Source of the DNA: Bostrychus sinensis
Lineage: Eukaryota; Chordata; Actinopteri; Gobiiformes; Eleotridae
Direction: 5' to 3'
Assembly (NCBI GenBank): GCA_020698575.1
Contig: CM036252.1
Span: forward strand, 23,163,706 to 23,227,705
Length of the DNA: 64,000 nucleotides
Under the pieces are notes generated by a model. The model was given only the letters and a program-made list of their open reading frames with translations. It made no database searches and had not been told where the DNA came from. How positions within the stretch are numbered: the stretch's first letter is position 1; each line of letters begins with the position of its first letter. The translations under genes and the position numbers were made by a program. Below are positions 19,610 to 30,344 of this stretch, piece by piece.

Positions 19610-20935
19610 GTTAGACAATTACCAGAACAACAAAAGCACAGTAAAGCCAATTAGCATGCTAGGTACCACTGTATATAATGCAATACTTACATACATACAT
19701 ATGCCTGTGATGCTAGTGATGTTTATGATTAGCAGCTATCATCAATTTATTTGCATCAATTTCATGCCCTCATGTGCGAATATTGCTACTGGTTACGGCG
19801 TTGTTTAACACCACCAGCATTATGTACAAGAACGGCCTTGTGTAATTACTTTTGATCTAGCACCGATCTTTGTTTTGTTTTCCTTGATGGGAGATCACAG
19901 ATACATCATTCTTCAGGCCTCTTATCACCCAGAACAGCTCATTTTGTAATCAGCTTAAATGGCAACAGCAGCTAATGGTCTGCATGAGATAACCACTAAC
20001 TCCTAAACGAGGAAAAATATCCTTTTGTTAGCAGCAAAGACGAAAGATGTGTATCAGGGTCAGACATAAAGGTGGTTGAAGGAAGGCGCTATGGATTCTT
20101 ATTGTTTTGATTCATTCCTGAGCAAAGGCAAACTATCTTTCATTTGGCTTACTTAAATAGGATTGACCGACTGCATTGAACAACCTTTTTTTTTATCTGG
20201 ATGTAGATCATTTCCTGAGGTTAAAAATTGAATTCAAGGAAGTCAAACACCTTGAAATCATATGTCATTGTTGAATGATTGGCCACATGCACCTTTCCCA
20301 TATTTCTGCCTTTCAATCTGCCTTACAATGCTTGACCTCACATCTGACATTGACTTTATAACAAAAGCAAAATCTTCAATATTCTCAATCAAGGTTGTCC
20401 ATTTTTATATCTATCTTTTTTGCAAAAAATAAAGCACCCTTAACCTACTTAACAGGTTTGCTGGAACATGTAAAAGGAATAAGATTCAAGGAATAATGGC
20501 CGTTATTGAAATCAGGCTTATTTCCATATTCTCATGGCTCTTGCTTCGACTTTATAGTGCTAATTATGCCCATTACAGTGTCATCGACTCACCCTCCAAA
20601 CTCCCACCCAACCTCTGTGAAATAGAAAAGTCAGCCATTTTGAGCAGTAATGAAGAAAGTTGTTCCATTTCAGTGGCCTAACCTCCTCAGAGATCCCCCT
20701 TTAAGACAATAGGAGAGGAAACCCATGATATAAGGGGGCACTTATGCATATGTTTGATAGAGATAAGTGACGTCCCATCTACTGCTTTTTAATGAGATCC
20801 TTTTGCAACAGGAAGATGTATGTGGCTCTGGTGTAGTGTGCACTAGTGGGAAATGAGGGACCTACTTCATCAAGTATAATTGCCGCCTTGTACACACTGG
20901 TCCCTGAAGGTTTTGGCGCCAAGCCCTTCCTCTTG
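19610..20935. other. Intergenic DNA, nothing recognised
   Basis: Mixed AT-rich sequence. The 61-codon frame at 20496-20681 and the 63-codon minus frame at 20779-20970 carry no recognisable motif. A short complex patch at 19790-19990 could be regulatory. Confidence 0.45.
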
Positions 20936-20939
20936 CAAC

Positions 20940-21165
20940 TCTCTTTTCTCAAATCTGTCTCTTGTCCCATTCTTCCTTTTCCTCCTCACTGACCCTTGCG
21001 TCCCCTCTCTCCCCGACTACATTATTTCCCGTTAAACAATGTTAATAGTACATTGTCTCGCTGCCCACCGAGAGTGAATGCCGGCTTGATTAATCAGGCT
21101 AAAACACAATAACTTCCTCCTCCCTTGGTCCCCTGTGATCCCTTTAAGGTTTTTTTTGTCTGTCG
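20940..21165. promoter_or_regulatory. Candidate regulatory block
   Basis: GCTTGATTAATCAGGC contains the palindrome TGATTAATCA, a paired homeodomain-type site, within complex CpG-bearing sequence (CTCGCTGCCCACCGAGAGTG). No repeat family. Confidence 0.35.
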
Positions 21166-21239
21166 TGCAGTTATTTACAGGCAACAGAGTAAGTAAATCA
21201 AACAGGAATAGCAGCTACTTTATCTTGCCTAAACTATAC

Positions 21240-21515
21240 CATTTTACAGTGGTATTCATTTTTAACAGTGAAATGGGACACTGCAGTTCTAGTTTGGCTT
21301 GAAAACAAAGACAGCATTGGCTTGGTTGTTGGTCAGCAAGACACCACAAAAGGTCATGATCAGGTTTTGACAAAATGTTCAGGAATGGAAGAAATGATTA
21401 GTTGTTGGTGTCGACCCGGAACACTCTCTTTAGTCTTTGTGTCACTCCCAAGCCTGGATAAATGGAGAGAATTGTGTTAGAAAGGGCATCCTGTGAGGGA
21501 AATTGGGAGTTGTAA
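21240..21515 (+). repeat. Mosaic of family A and family B fragments
   Basis: 21242-21300 (TTTTACAGTGG, TTCATTTTTAACA, GTGAAATGGGACA) repeats the family A 3' region seen at 22031-22075. 21380-21430 shows GTTGGTGTCGACCCGG (family A 5' phrase). 21438-21495 (GTCACTCCCAAGCCTGGATA, TTGTGTTAGAAAGGGCATCC) is family B. The 70-codon frame across it is not a gene. Confidence 0.6.
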
Positions 21516-21789
21516 GGACAGGCTGGAGACTCTGGAAGTCTGGGGCAGGAGAAATTTAGTCGGGACCTGGAGACAGTGGACGCTTAACACATTGTGGTAG
21601 TATGATGCAGGTCATAGATAGGGTTATTCAAAAAGAGATGTAAACAAGGATTGAACTGGAGGTGTCCTCGGTTCGGCTGTGCAGGGGACAGTTTGTTCCC
21701 TAACACATCCGGCCTTACAACCTATGCCACATCAATCTGTAGATACCTGCACACTACAGGAGGCAGATGATTTGCTGCAGTGACCTCAG

Positions 21790-22110
21790 AAGGAAAGAAT
21801 CTGTACCACTGCAAGATAGGAACAAAAATGATTTAATACTTTGTGGCTCAATGGCTAAAGCTTTTATTTCTGAACTTGACAATCCGCAGTTTCAGTCCAG
21901 GTCATGGCAAAAATTTACCATTGCGAGATAGGGCTAGTCCTTTGGTAGAGGTCTGTGCTGTTCTACTGCTTCTAGTTTCAAAATTTTATCTCTTGCCATG
22001 TAAGAAAAACACACATTTATGGTTAACATTTTACAATGGAATTCATATTTAACAAAGTGAAATGGGACATAGCCAGGAACAATTGCGCTTCTATTTTGGC
22101 TCCAATGCAA
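21790..22110 (+). repeat. Family A, long copy including 3' region
   Basis: TACTTTGTGGCTCAATGGCT, AAGCTTTTATTTCTGAACTT, TTCAGTCCAGGTC, TTACCATTGCGAGATAGGGC, GAGGTCTGTGCTGTTCTACT, GCTTCTAGTTTC, then ATGGAATTCATATTTAACA and GAAATGGGACA. This copy best shows the sequence 3' of the tRNA-like part. Confidence 0.8.
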
Positions 22111-22114
22111 ACAA

Positions 22115-22670
22115 ATAATTCTAATATGTTTTGTCAGTTGAGTGTTACCCATTGAGAAAGTGTATATATCGAGCGGCTGTCATTCCTCAATGCAGTGTAA
22201 TTGCGAATTGTGATTTCTGAAAAAAGCCAAACTCCAGCAGCCTGTCTAATCAGTTATATTGTGTGAAAATCCCTCTCTCAGTTGCAGTTGCTGTATATGC
22301 ACCAATTAGCAAATAAAGGAGGTTTTGCTTATTCTCACGATTATGGCATAATGATGAGTGCATAAATGCAAAAATGATTTGGAACAATATCAGAAATGGC
22401 ACATTTGGGATATTTGCAATCCTTTCATACATTTGTGATTGATGGTGCTTTTCTGGCTGATGTCAGTCCATCTGTCTATGCGTCTGACTCAGCTGTGATA
22501 TGCTACTGGAGAAAGCTAATGTAAATAGGCGCTTATTAGCAGGCCAACGCAGGCATGCCATTACCTTCCTAGCTGTATAGGGCCTTATGGGCCTTAGAGG
22601 GGCTTCAAACTTTAGCATAGTGTGCTGATTTGTGAACTGTTTAATTTTGTTGTTGTTGTTGCTGCATAAG
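22115..22670. other. Intergenic DNA with a small GTT run
   Basis: No gene. (GTT)n at about 22649-22661. A complex patch at 22440-22610 (AGCAGGCCAACGCAGGCATG) could be regulatory. Confidence 0.45.
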
Positions 22671-22676
22671 TAATAT

Positions 22677-23252
22677 ATAGATGAGGTATAACATTTTGAC
22701 CATTGATAGGTGAAGTAAATAACAAATTATCTTCATTGTGGCATCTGTTGGGTAAGATATATCAGGCAGTAAGTTAATGTATTTGAAGCAGGTAAAACAG
22801 GCAAGCATAGGGATTTGAGTGAATTTGCCAAACTATGATGGCTAGACTACTGGCCCGTGTGGTCCAATCCCTGTAGATAGCTTCTGTAGCTGAAATTGCT
22901 GGGAAGGTATACACTTGTAGTGCACCTGACCCATCCTTTAATGCTGTTTATATAGTCAGAATCACCTAGTTGGAAGATTAGCCTATTGTGCAGGCTTTAA
23001 GGTTGATGGGGGAAACTGGAGTACGCAGAGCAAACCCAACCAGAGATGGGGAGAAGATGTACACCCGGTCGAAAAATCAAACCTGGGACCTTCTTGCTGT
23101 GAGGCGAAAATGCTAACCACTTTGCAACAGTGCCACTCTGGTTCTGATGGAAATTTGTCAGAATACATTGTGCATCACAGTTTGTTGCATATGGGACTTC
23201 CATGACCACCAATATTAGGCAGGTGTTCATAATGTTTTGCCTGATGTGTGTA
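22677..23252 (-). mobile_element. MITE of the ATCAGGCATAACATTATGACC family, carrying a nested LINE-like tail
   Basis: The left end has GAGGTATAACATTTTGACC then GGTGAAGTAAATAACAA. The right end has CCATGACCACCAATATTAGG and CATAATGTTTTGCCTGATGT. These are the termini of the elements at 48838-49088 and 52075-52517, in reverse orientation. Positions 22995-23140 are foreign, a LINE-like tail inserted later. Confidence 0.7.
22995..23140 (+). mobile_element. LINE-like 3' tail nested in the MITE
   Basis: GGGGGAAACTGGAGTACGCA, CAGAGATGGGGAGAAGATGT, TCAAACCTGGGACCTTCTTG, GCTGTGAGGCG, AATGCTAACCAC is a diverged copy of the very common fish non-LTR tail, close to an L2-type 3' end. The clade is from memory. 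Confidence 0.7.
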
Positions 23253-23454
23253 TTCAGCTTCATCATTTTTGATGGGGTTATTCTGAAACTTGGGACCAAT
23301 TAGGGCATTTTACTGCCTGTTTACCTGTGTCTCCACTTGCTGAGGTTATAAAGTTTTCTAGTAAAACATGTCCATAAACCCCAGAGCACACAGGAACCAT
23401 GCAAGAAAATGTTTAGTCAATGAGTACCAAAAGTTATACTGTTGTAAATTTTAC

Positions 23455-23505
23455 AGCCCCCAAATCTCTTCTGCTTAGGACCCCCAAATGTACAGGGCCG
23501 GCTGT
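23455..23505 (+). repeat. Short dispersed repeat, inverted relative to 45043-45075
   Basis: AATCTCTTCTGCTTAGGACC, CCCAAATGTACA is the reverse complement, with few changes, of the segment at 45043-45075 (TGTACATTTAGGGGCCCTAA, GCAGAAGAGG). Probably the end of an unclassified DNA transposon. Confidence 0.6.
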
Positions 23506-23559
23506 GGCCAATACAATAAACTTCTAAATCCCCTCCAGTTGATGTTTCTTACAACAACT

Positions 23560-24020
23560 GGGTGAGTAATTGGCGTTTTTAAAAGAGGCTCCAGCTATTT
23601 TGGCACCCGCATCCAAGGGATAGCAGGGAGACTGGCACAGTAGTCTAAAGCTGTAGGGGCTGTTCGTGTTGGCAAAGGGGAGTGGAACTAAATGCGCAGA
23701 TTGCATGGCACATCAGCGTAGTACATGCCCCTTCCAGGAACGAGAAAGGCTTTGCTCCCTGCCAAAGCGCCTGAGCAGCCATGTTGGTAGCAGGTTAGCC
23801 CCTCTGCTGGGTGCGTCAGGTGGGCTCTTTGGAGAATGAGAGGGTTTGGAAATAAAGCAGTGCATGACTGGATCAGCAGATGGGGGGGTGTTCTGTAGTC
23901 AGTGCCATACAGCTGCAAGCACTGATAACATATGCCAGGGAAAGAGGGCAGGCAGAGGCTCTGTAAACCATGATAATCCAGACAGTGTTGGTAAAGGAGG
24001 GCCAGTGTAAGCCTAATGGT
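23560..24020. promoter_or_regulatory. Possible regulatory block
   Basis: GC-richer unique sequence with overlapping minus-strand frames (23524-23706, 23688-23918) that match nothing I know. No repeat phrases. Weak texture evidence only. Confidence 0.2.
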
Positions 24021-24149
24021 ACTTCAACTGGGCATTATCGGAGGTATTGGAAACATTACAATGCAAATGTGTTTATTTTGTTACAAGCAGAGGGAATGAT
24101 ACTTCCTCCAAGACCTTTACTGGGGTTGAATGTGTAATGGTAAGATTTG

Positions 24150-24186
24150 GATGAGATTTTCAGGAATGGAAAGTAATGGACCAAGG
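24150..24186 (+). repeat. Family A, left piece (split by insertion)
   Basis: TTTTCAGGAATGGAAAGTAA, TGGACCAAGG is the family A start phrase. Its continuation (GATTGGCTTTTGGTGTAG) lies at 24627-24644, beyond the inserted element. Confidence 0.7.
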
Positions 24187-24194
24187 AAGAAATG

Positions 24195-24619
24195 GGTAAC
24201 ACTTTAGAATAACTCACACTAAGTATTAGTTAATGGTTAGAAAACACTTAATTGATTATTTGCGCATTCCTGGGAAAAAGTTAATGTAAATTAAAGGCAT
24301 TAGTGGTGTTGATAGACTATTTACTCACCAAAATACTCATTCATAGTTCTGCTTTTTCCCATTAAGGGCCTCAGGTGGCTGGAGGCTATCCCAGAAAATA
24401 TAGGACCGTAGATAAGGTACACCCTGGACAATGAGTGGCCAGTCGCATAGACATACGCAGTCTAACCCATGGGGGAAGGAAGCTGGAGTAATAGGAGAGA
24501 ACCCAGAGAGACCAATAAAATATTGTTAATTACAATAATAACTTATAATTTAGAACATATTACATATTAATATTAATACTTCATTACTGCTTAATTACGG
24601 TGAGTTCTATAGTGTTACC
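24195..24619. mobile_element. hAT-like MITE (GGTAACACT ends) inside family A
   Basis: The left end GGTAACACTTTAGAATAACTC pairs with the reverse complement of the right end, GGTAACACTATAGAACTCACC. Flanking 8-mers AAGAAATG (24187-24194) and AAGAAGGG (24620-24627) agree at 6 of 8. It is non-coding and contains a LINE-like tail at 24366-24510. Confidence 0.7.
24366..24510 (+). mobile_element. LINE-like 3' tail nested in the MITE
   Basis: GGTGGCTGGAGGCTATCCCA, GGTACACCCTGGACA, GAGTGGCCAGTCGCATAGAC, GGAAGGAAGCTGGAGTAATA is the same tail family as 28366-28520 and 22995-23140. With 24195-24619 and family A this makes three nested layers. Confidence 0.7.
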
Positions 24620-24627
24620 AAGAAGGG

Positions 24628-24850
24628 ATTGGCTTTTGGTGTAGATCCAGAACACCATGTGAATTGCAAGAAACTAACTTTTGTCATAAGGGGTCAGTAA
24701 AGGAAAGAATGATCAGTGAATTTTTTTTTTTTACCAGTGTAAAAAAGGGATTTATGGCTCAGTGGACAAAGCATTTACCCCTAAAGACATTTCAAATCTA
24801 TGTCTGAGCACTATAACTTTACCATTGCAGGATACCCTGCAATCCCAAAT
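24628..24850 (+). repeat. Family A, right piece with perfect box A
   Basis: GGCTTTTGGTGTAGATCCAG, GTCATAAGGGGTCAGTAAAG, a T-run, then TGGCTCAGTGG at 24755-24765, a perfect match to the tRNA A-box consensus TRGCNNAGYGG. AAGCATTTACCCCTAAAGAC follows. The box B region (TTTCAAATCTATG) is decayed. Confidence 0.8.
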
Positions 24851-24854
24851 TATG

Positions 24855-25885
24855 TATACTTCTAATTTCAGAATTGTATCACTGGCAATGTTAAAAAGAC
24901 TGATCTTTTCCCTGGTTCATTGCCATTTTCAGTCATTTTTTTGCGATTCCCTTTGTAGAGAACTCATAAAAATGCACACTGTTTTCGGGAGGCAGTTTAA
25001 TTTGATCTTAAATGATCATTTGTTTATTGAAATTAAATTCAAGGCAAAAATGAAAAACAAAATGGCAATCATAGCTGTGCGCCACGTCATACTACAATTA
25101 AAAGAACATTTAGAGATTCAAAATGAGTACTTTTGCTAGAAAAAACATGGGAATTAGTGCATAATGTGCTGTGAAGTCATTTGTTCTTCTGAAAGTTTTT
25201 AGCACAAAATGTGAAATGTTCCAAGTAAGAATAGTAGAAAAAATGTAGATATTGCCTTATTTTGATTGTTGTGTATTTTTTGTATAGGTTTACAGCAATA
25301 CCAATTATTTTTCTCCTCTGAAATTCAATATTTAAAGTATTTAAATATTAATACATTTCACCTTGATCTTTGGCTTAAACACTTTGTTTTTTTACAGTAA
25401 GGACACCTGTTTCTCTTTGCTATAATACATCTGAATCTGAATTGCTATAATGAATCTAATATAAAAAACACATTAGATACAAAATAAAGTAAAAACACAT
25501 TAAACATTACAATAACATGATAAAATGATTATTCAGAAATAAGAATATAAATAGAATCCTGAAAATCTTCAAAACCTTATTCCTGATGACACGTTTTGGT
25601 CATACCGACCTAAATGGCTCGTCACATTCTCACAGGTGTCACCATGCAAAGCGAAACCTAAACCAAATTATGTCCGCAGCATGTCCAATAAACAAGGCAA
25701 CTGTGTTCACCAGCTTAACTGGTCTTCTGTACCTCCTGCAATGACTTTAGTTTCTGAAATAGCAGCCAAAGCCACTTTAAATGGCCTCACAGCATACTGC
25801 AGAGTAGGGCTGATTGATCTTGAAACCATTTGACAGAACTGTCAGAACATATAAATTCAAAGTTTTATTAGAAATTGTTTTATGT
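24855..25885. other. AT-rich intergenic DNA
   Basis: The 125-codon frame at 24762-25139 begins inside family A and has no domain. The rest is AT-rich with no supported feature. Confidence 0.5.
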
Positions 25886-25890
25886 ACCAA

Positions 25891-25891
25891 A

Positions 25892-25943
<52 letters not shown>
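25891..25943. repeat. (TAT)n microsatellite
   Basis: About 17 uninterrupted TAT/ATT units, the purest trinucleotide run in this part of the window. Confidence 0.95.
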
Positions 25944-25945
<2 letters not shown>

Positions 25946-25949
25946 ACTT

Positions 25950-26650
25950 TTGAAGAATTAAAAAACTAAAAAATTCCAAACTATTTGCCACACTATATTA
26001 ATAACATTTTCTAATGAAAGCTGTGGGTCATATGAAATCTCACATGGTGCCACAACTTAGGCTGCACTTTGGTCTATTACAAGAGGGTAAACTTATCATT
26101 ATATTTCTGTGTAGTTTTATGTCTATATGAAATGATTGAGTATGAATGAAATTCCTGGTGGTGAATGATGGATGGATGTCATCTTTGTGCTTAGGCTGTC
26201 TTCTTATAAGCAACGGCCGTCTGGTGTGAAATATTCAAGAACAACGTGCTATAGCATATGGATATCAGGCAAGTCTCTCATGTACAGTAACATTAGAGAT
26301 CCAGAGAGCAAAGCAGGCATCATAAAAGAAATGGAACCACGCCAAGCTCATCTCTGTGGTGAACTTTCTGTAAATCCGGACCCTAAGTACGGCTTCGACA
26401 ATAGGCTACTGTATGTGTGGGAGGACTGTACTGTACATCAGCAGCAGAGCACCACTGGGTCTGTGTACAAAGCTGAAGAGAAGAGAGCATCTTTTTACAA
26501 GACACTGCATACACATACTTCTGATGCCCTGTTTTCAGTCCACACTGCAGTATGTGTCTGTAAATGTCAGATATTTTGGTAATGTGTTTTCTGTGGATAT
26601 GCTGCTTGCAAAAGCGGTTCAGAAGTAGCAGAAGTGGCAATACAAACACA
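25950..26650. other. Intergenic DNA, nothing recognised
   Basis: Complementary frames (136 codons plus at 26172-26582, 147 codons minus at 26383-26826) overlap on opposite strands. The minus one runs into the transposon. No domain in either. The patch 26300-26560 is somewhat complex and could be regulatory. Confidence 0.4.
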
Positions 26651-26658
26651 CTTTGAGT

Positions 26659-27243
26659 CAGTGGTGGATATTTTAACTGAAGTACATTTTTGAGGGGATG
26701 AAATACTTTAAAGTAAACAAGTAAACTTTTAGAATTTATAAATGAGTATTTGTTAATCTCAGTTGCAAAGTTGCAGCAGTAACAGTAAAAAAATAGTAGA
26801 CATAGTAGTATTTGTATCAGTAACATTATTTTTGTAGTAATAGTAGTAGTATCCAGTTAGTTAAGTTACTTTTTCTCAGGTAACAATTTTAATAGTACTA
26901 CTAATAGGAGTAAGAATAGTAGCAGTGGTAGTAGTAGAAACAGTTATGGTGGTAGCAGTTGTAGTCGCACTAGAAGTAGTTATAGTAGTAGAACTAATAG
27001 TAGCAGGAAAGCATACCTTTTAATTTTATTCAAGTAACAATTCTGCTTGTAGAAGTAGTAGAATTGGTAGGAATGGCAATAGTAGCAGTGGTAGTAGTGG
27101 TAATAGTAATTGTTGTAGCAGCAGTGGTAGTAAAAGTCATAGCTGCTTTACTTTTGATTTATTTGCTAGATACTTTTACTTTTTTTGGATAATCTGACGT
27201 AACAAAACTTGAGTGCACATTTTGAGTACGTCTTCCACCTCTG
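26659..27243. mobile_element. hAT-like element with AGT core, full length with 8-bp target duplication
   Basis: Left end CAGTGGTGGA (26659) and right end TTCCACCTCTG (27243) are inverted repeats. Flanking 8-mers CTTTGAGT (26651-26658) and CTTTGAAT (27244-27251) match at 7 of 8. CAGNGGTGG ends plus an 8-bp duplication fit the hAT superfamily. The interior has ACTTTTACTCAAGTAA-type phrases and several AGT/AGC/GGT blocks (26830-27140). No transposase frame is present. Confidence 0.8.
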
Positions 27244-27279
27244 CTTTGAATGAACTGAAGATTCCATTAAGCTCCATTA

Positions 27280-27870
27280 GAAATAACACGCTAAAATTTT
27301 ACCGCAAATTAACCACGTGTTTACTTTTGTAATGCACAGTACATTTACACACAATTATGTTTGAGTTAATCATCTGTGCTGAGAGTACTTCAGCGGTTTC
27401 CCTCCAACAGAAAGAGGCTATTCTTATTAGGAACCTGTGAACCTGGCAACCCGTTTGTATGAATTAATTTACTCTGCATATTGGAAGGCTCCTAATTATC
27501 AATTGTTCGTCATGTATTACACTAACCTGCCTGACCCCCAATTACAATAGCACCAATCAGAGCGGGGTTAATTCCTTGCGACGATCAATTTGGCCCAATC
27601 ATTTTGCTCGGCTCCCATGGGCACACCAAAGCCGGCAAATGTATTCCTATCCAGCCCACATCAACATATTACCTTGTTTTACTGTCTCTCTTAATAGAAT
27701 GCATTTATCAGCCCACTTTGCATACGGCGATGCTTCTAAATGCAGTGTTAATGCATCTGCCATCACCTGCATAGACAGCACTGAGATTAAAAACAAATGG
27801 GCTTTTTCTTTTGTTTGGATGTTTGTCCTTGGTGGATCTCAATCAGAATATTGTTGTCATCTGCATTAAC
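27280..27870. promoter_or_regulatory. Candidate conserved regulatory element, about 0.6 kb
   Basis: Motif-rich unique sequence: E-box CACGTG at 27314-27319 abutting FOX-like TGTTTAC, GAATTAATTTAC, CCTAATTATCAATTG, CCAATCAG at 27553-27560, GGTTAATTCC. It starts right after the hAT element and contains no repeat phrases. The 97-codon frame at 27576-27869 is open but has no recognisable domain. Among the strongest noncoding-element candidates here by texture. Confidence 0.4.
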
Positions 27871-27954
27871 TAAACATGTCCTTGGCTTCTATGTACAACC
27901 TGTATCTTCCATTAAAACATATTGATCAAGTGTAGCATATTTTGAAGGGTAGCC

Positions 27955-28065
27955 AGTGTACTCCCTGTGCCAGTCCCAAGCCTGCATATGGAGAGCGTTG
28001 TGTCAGTAAGGGCATCCAGTGCAAAACAATGCCAAAACATAATGCAAACCACTGCGCTCTAGAAG
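27955..28065 (+). repeat. Family B copy
   Basis: GCCAGTGTACTCCCTGTGCC, AGTCCCAAGCCTGCATATGG, AGAGCGTTGTGTCAGTAAGG, GCATCCAGTGCAAAACAATG, CCAAAACATAATGCAAACCA, CTGCGCTC: the longest and clearest family B copy. Confidence 0.8.
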
Positions 28066-28069
28066 GGAA

Positions 28070-28360
28070 CAGAAGTATATTTTAAATTTGTTAGCAGCAA
28101 CATGTCTCAAAAAAATTTGGACAGTGGCAATAAAAGGCTTGAAATTTTAAATGGCACGAAACTGCATGCACATTTTGCAATAAATTAGATTCATTGGCAG
28201 TAAAAAGACTGGACACTCTGTCTTATAAAAACACTCTTATCTGTGTGAAATGTTGCCAATTAATCGAATTAGTTGCAAAAAGCAGTTATGCTTTACCATC
28301 ATTTTGTTGCCCGTGTCGAAACCATTTTGCAATGTATTTCTGCAGTCACCTTATGCTTAT
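28070..28360. other. AT-rich intergenic DNA
   Basis: Nothing recognised. The 62-codon frame at 28194-28382 runs into the LINE-like tail. Confidence 0.5.
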
Positions 28361-28365
28361 TACTG

Positions 28366-28520
28366 TTGAGGGTCGCAGATGACTGGAGCCTATCCCAGCA
28401 GCTATGGTTCTAAGGCGGGGTAGACCCTGGACAGTGGCCAGTTATTCTCAGGGCTGACACAGAGACATACAGCCAACAATTCACTCTCACATTTATTCAC
28501 TATAGGCAATTTAGATCATA
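28366..28520 (+). mobile_element. LINE-like 3' tail
   Basis: AGGGTCGCAGATGACTGGAG, CCTATCCCAGCAGCTATGG, GGGTAGACCCTGGACAGTGG, CTGACACAGAGACATACAGC, ATTCACTCTCACATT, TAGGCAATTTAGA: the classic fish non-LTR tail order, well preserved. Confidence 0.8.
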
Positions 28521-28566
28521 AATTAATTATTATTTTTCATGAAGTGATAAAATATCTCACTTTTAA

Positions 28567-28881
28567 AGCGGAACTCAGTAACTTTTCTCATTTCTTTCCT
28601 GTTTTTACCTCAATTTTTATCCCCCTACATTTCAGAGTAAAGCACTATCGCAGATACTAAAGCATTGCTACCTTCTTGTTTGGCTAACCATGATGTTCTG
28701 CTTTCTTGCAAGACTTGAGACTTTCGTGACACTGGGTTGGCGACGCTCATACTTCCAAATGTGTTTTTTGACCCAGAGATGGCAGAGGGAGATGCAGGAC
28801 GCTTTATTCACCCCACAACAACTCATTTAACCATCACACACAACAGTTTATTTAAAGTAAAGAAGTTACTGAGTGCCCCTT
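28567..28881. mobile_element. TTAA-type MITE, full length (315 bp)
   Basis: Flanked by TTAA at 28563-28566 and 28882-28885. Left terminus AGCGGAACTCAGTAACTT and the reverse complement of the right, AGGGGCACTCAGTAACTT, match at 16 of 18. It is non-coding. TTAA target choice is known for piggyBac and Kolobok transposons; which one applies here is undecided. Confidence 0.8.
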
Positions 28882-29084
28882 TAACTGATATGATGTTTAT
28901 GTTCTTGTGAAGTAAAATGTAGTCTTAGTGCATTGGAATTTGCGAACTATTGCCTTCTGTTTTTATTTATCTTTCTAGGGGTTAAAATAGTTAAAATCAT
29001 CAAATTATCTCTATTGCCAATTAAAATTTAAGAGAAAAGTGCATTGACATTTACATTAATTTTAGTAAACTCTGTGCGGTGACT

Positions 29085-29505
29085 TAAAAGGAAGGACCAA
29101 CGATGTCCTCCAAGTGTATTTTCTGCTGATTGATCAATAGCAACCACTTTTGAAGGCGAGCTACAAGGAAGACGGTAAAACCAATTCTTTGCTCTTCTCT
29201 AACCCAGGAACAAACGGAGTCCTAAACAATGACAGGATGTCCTTGAGTTATAAATTTATAATATGCTTCAGGTGGCGCTGGGAGACGGCAGCTTCTGATT
29301 GGCTTCGGTCATAAATCATTCATTACACTTGGCATCAATAATTAATATTCCAACCAAGCCTGAATCCTTTATGTAAATACTGTCACACATTGGAAGGTTA
29401 CCATTGTAAACTTGCACTGACAGCAGCTTTCTGAACTTTTGATTGCTGGCTTAAGCTGGAGATTTGACTTTATGAGCTGATAAAAGAGTGTTGCATGCAT
29501 CAAAC
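29085..29505. promoter_or_regulatory. Candidate conserved regulatory element
   Basis: Unique, motif-rich sequence: CTTCAGGTGGCGCTGGGAGA, CTTCTGATTGGCTTCGGTCA (CCAAT box on the minus strand, ATTGG), CATCAATAATTAATATTCC. No repeat phrases. The palindromic ATAAATTTATA lies at about 29249-29259. Confidence 0.35.
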
Positions 29506-29524
29506 TCTATTCAACTTGGTCTAA

Positions 29525-29950
29525 CTTTTAACTCAAAGTCTGTACTTAAGTAAAAGTTCTCTAATGTCATTATATTATTACTAAAGATGGAAAAGTAAAA
29601 GGACTCAATCCAGCCTCAAGAGATGATAAGCCAGTGTACTCTTTGTGCCAATCCCAAGGTCGGATAAATCACTGCTACTATTATTACTACTCACTTTACC
29701 ATTAAGGTAAAAAAATACATTTACCTAGTTAGAGATTTGAAGAATGAATTAAATGAGAAAAAGACTAAACTAAAAGTGTAAAAGTAGCATTTTTATATAA
29801 TTTACATATCACACTAAGTGTTTTTCAACTTAATAAGACAGTTTGAAGTGGAGTAACTTGAATGAAATGGCAGTATCTAGTAACTTTCCTCTTGTGCTTT
29901 TACACAAAACTAAGTCAGACCGAATTGTAGTAAAATTCATTTGGCAGTGA
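29525..29950. repeat. Broken AGT-type element with a family B fragment inside
   Basis: TTTTAACTCAAAGTCTGTAC, TTAAGTAAAAG is an AGT-element phrase. 29618-29670 (AGCCAGTGTACTCTTTGTGC, CAATCCCAAGG, CGGATAAAT) is family B. After it comes CTACTATTATTACTACTCAC and further thresholds of TTTACCT/AGTAACTT. Orientation and boundaries are unclear. Confidence 0.45.
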
Positions 29951-29954
29951 GTTG

Positions 29955-30335
29955 AACAGAACAGATCTTGCACGTTTGGTGAAGCAGTCTATACAGTATT
30001 CAGAGCTTTCACCAAATGTGTAATCAGATGCATTTGAGTTGGAACTGACTCTTCTTTATGTCTGCCAGCATCATCAAATCCAGCAATTGTTGTGTAGATG
30101 GTTCTTTGGATTCCAACTACATGTACTTGGTAGGATTCTTACCTCCGTCAAAGCATGTTCTTTTTTGACGCATTGGTTGTTTGGTTTGTTGGCTGTCTTT
30201 CCTTTTACCATCCATTTCCTAGCATGCAGTCATTTGCCAATTGATTTGGCTTACGTTTTAAGCCCTTTCTGGTGCAACTCTATTTATCTGGGCTTGGGAC
30301 TGACACAGTGATTAGAAAAAAATAAAAAAGTGATA
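29955..30335. other. Intergenic DNA, nothing recognised
   Basis: The 90-codon frame at 30039-30311 is rich in Leu, Cys and Phe but has no recognisable domain or splice signals. Confidence 0.45.
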
Positions 30336-30344
30336 GATGGGTTT

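Noticed and set aside
24755..24800. A tRNA gene at the perfect box A
   Set aside because: There is no cloverleaf and no intact box B; the context is a SINE copy.
26383..26826. 147-codon minus-strand frame
   Set aside because: Runs from unique DNA into the hAT-like element and overlaps an equally long plus frame; no domain.
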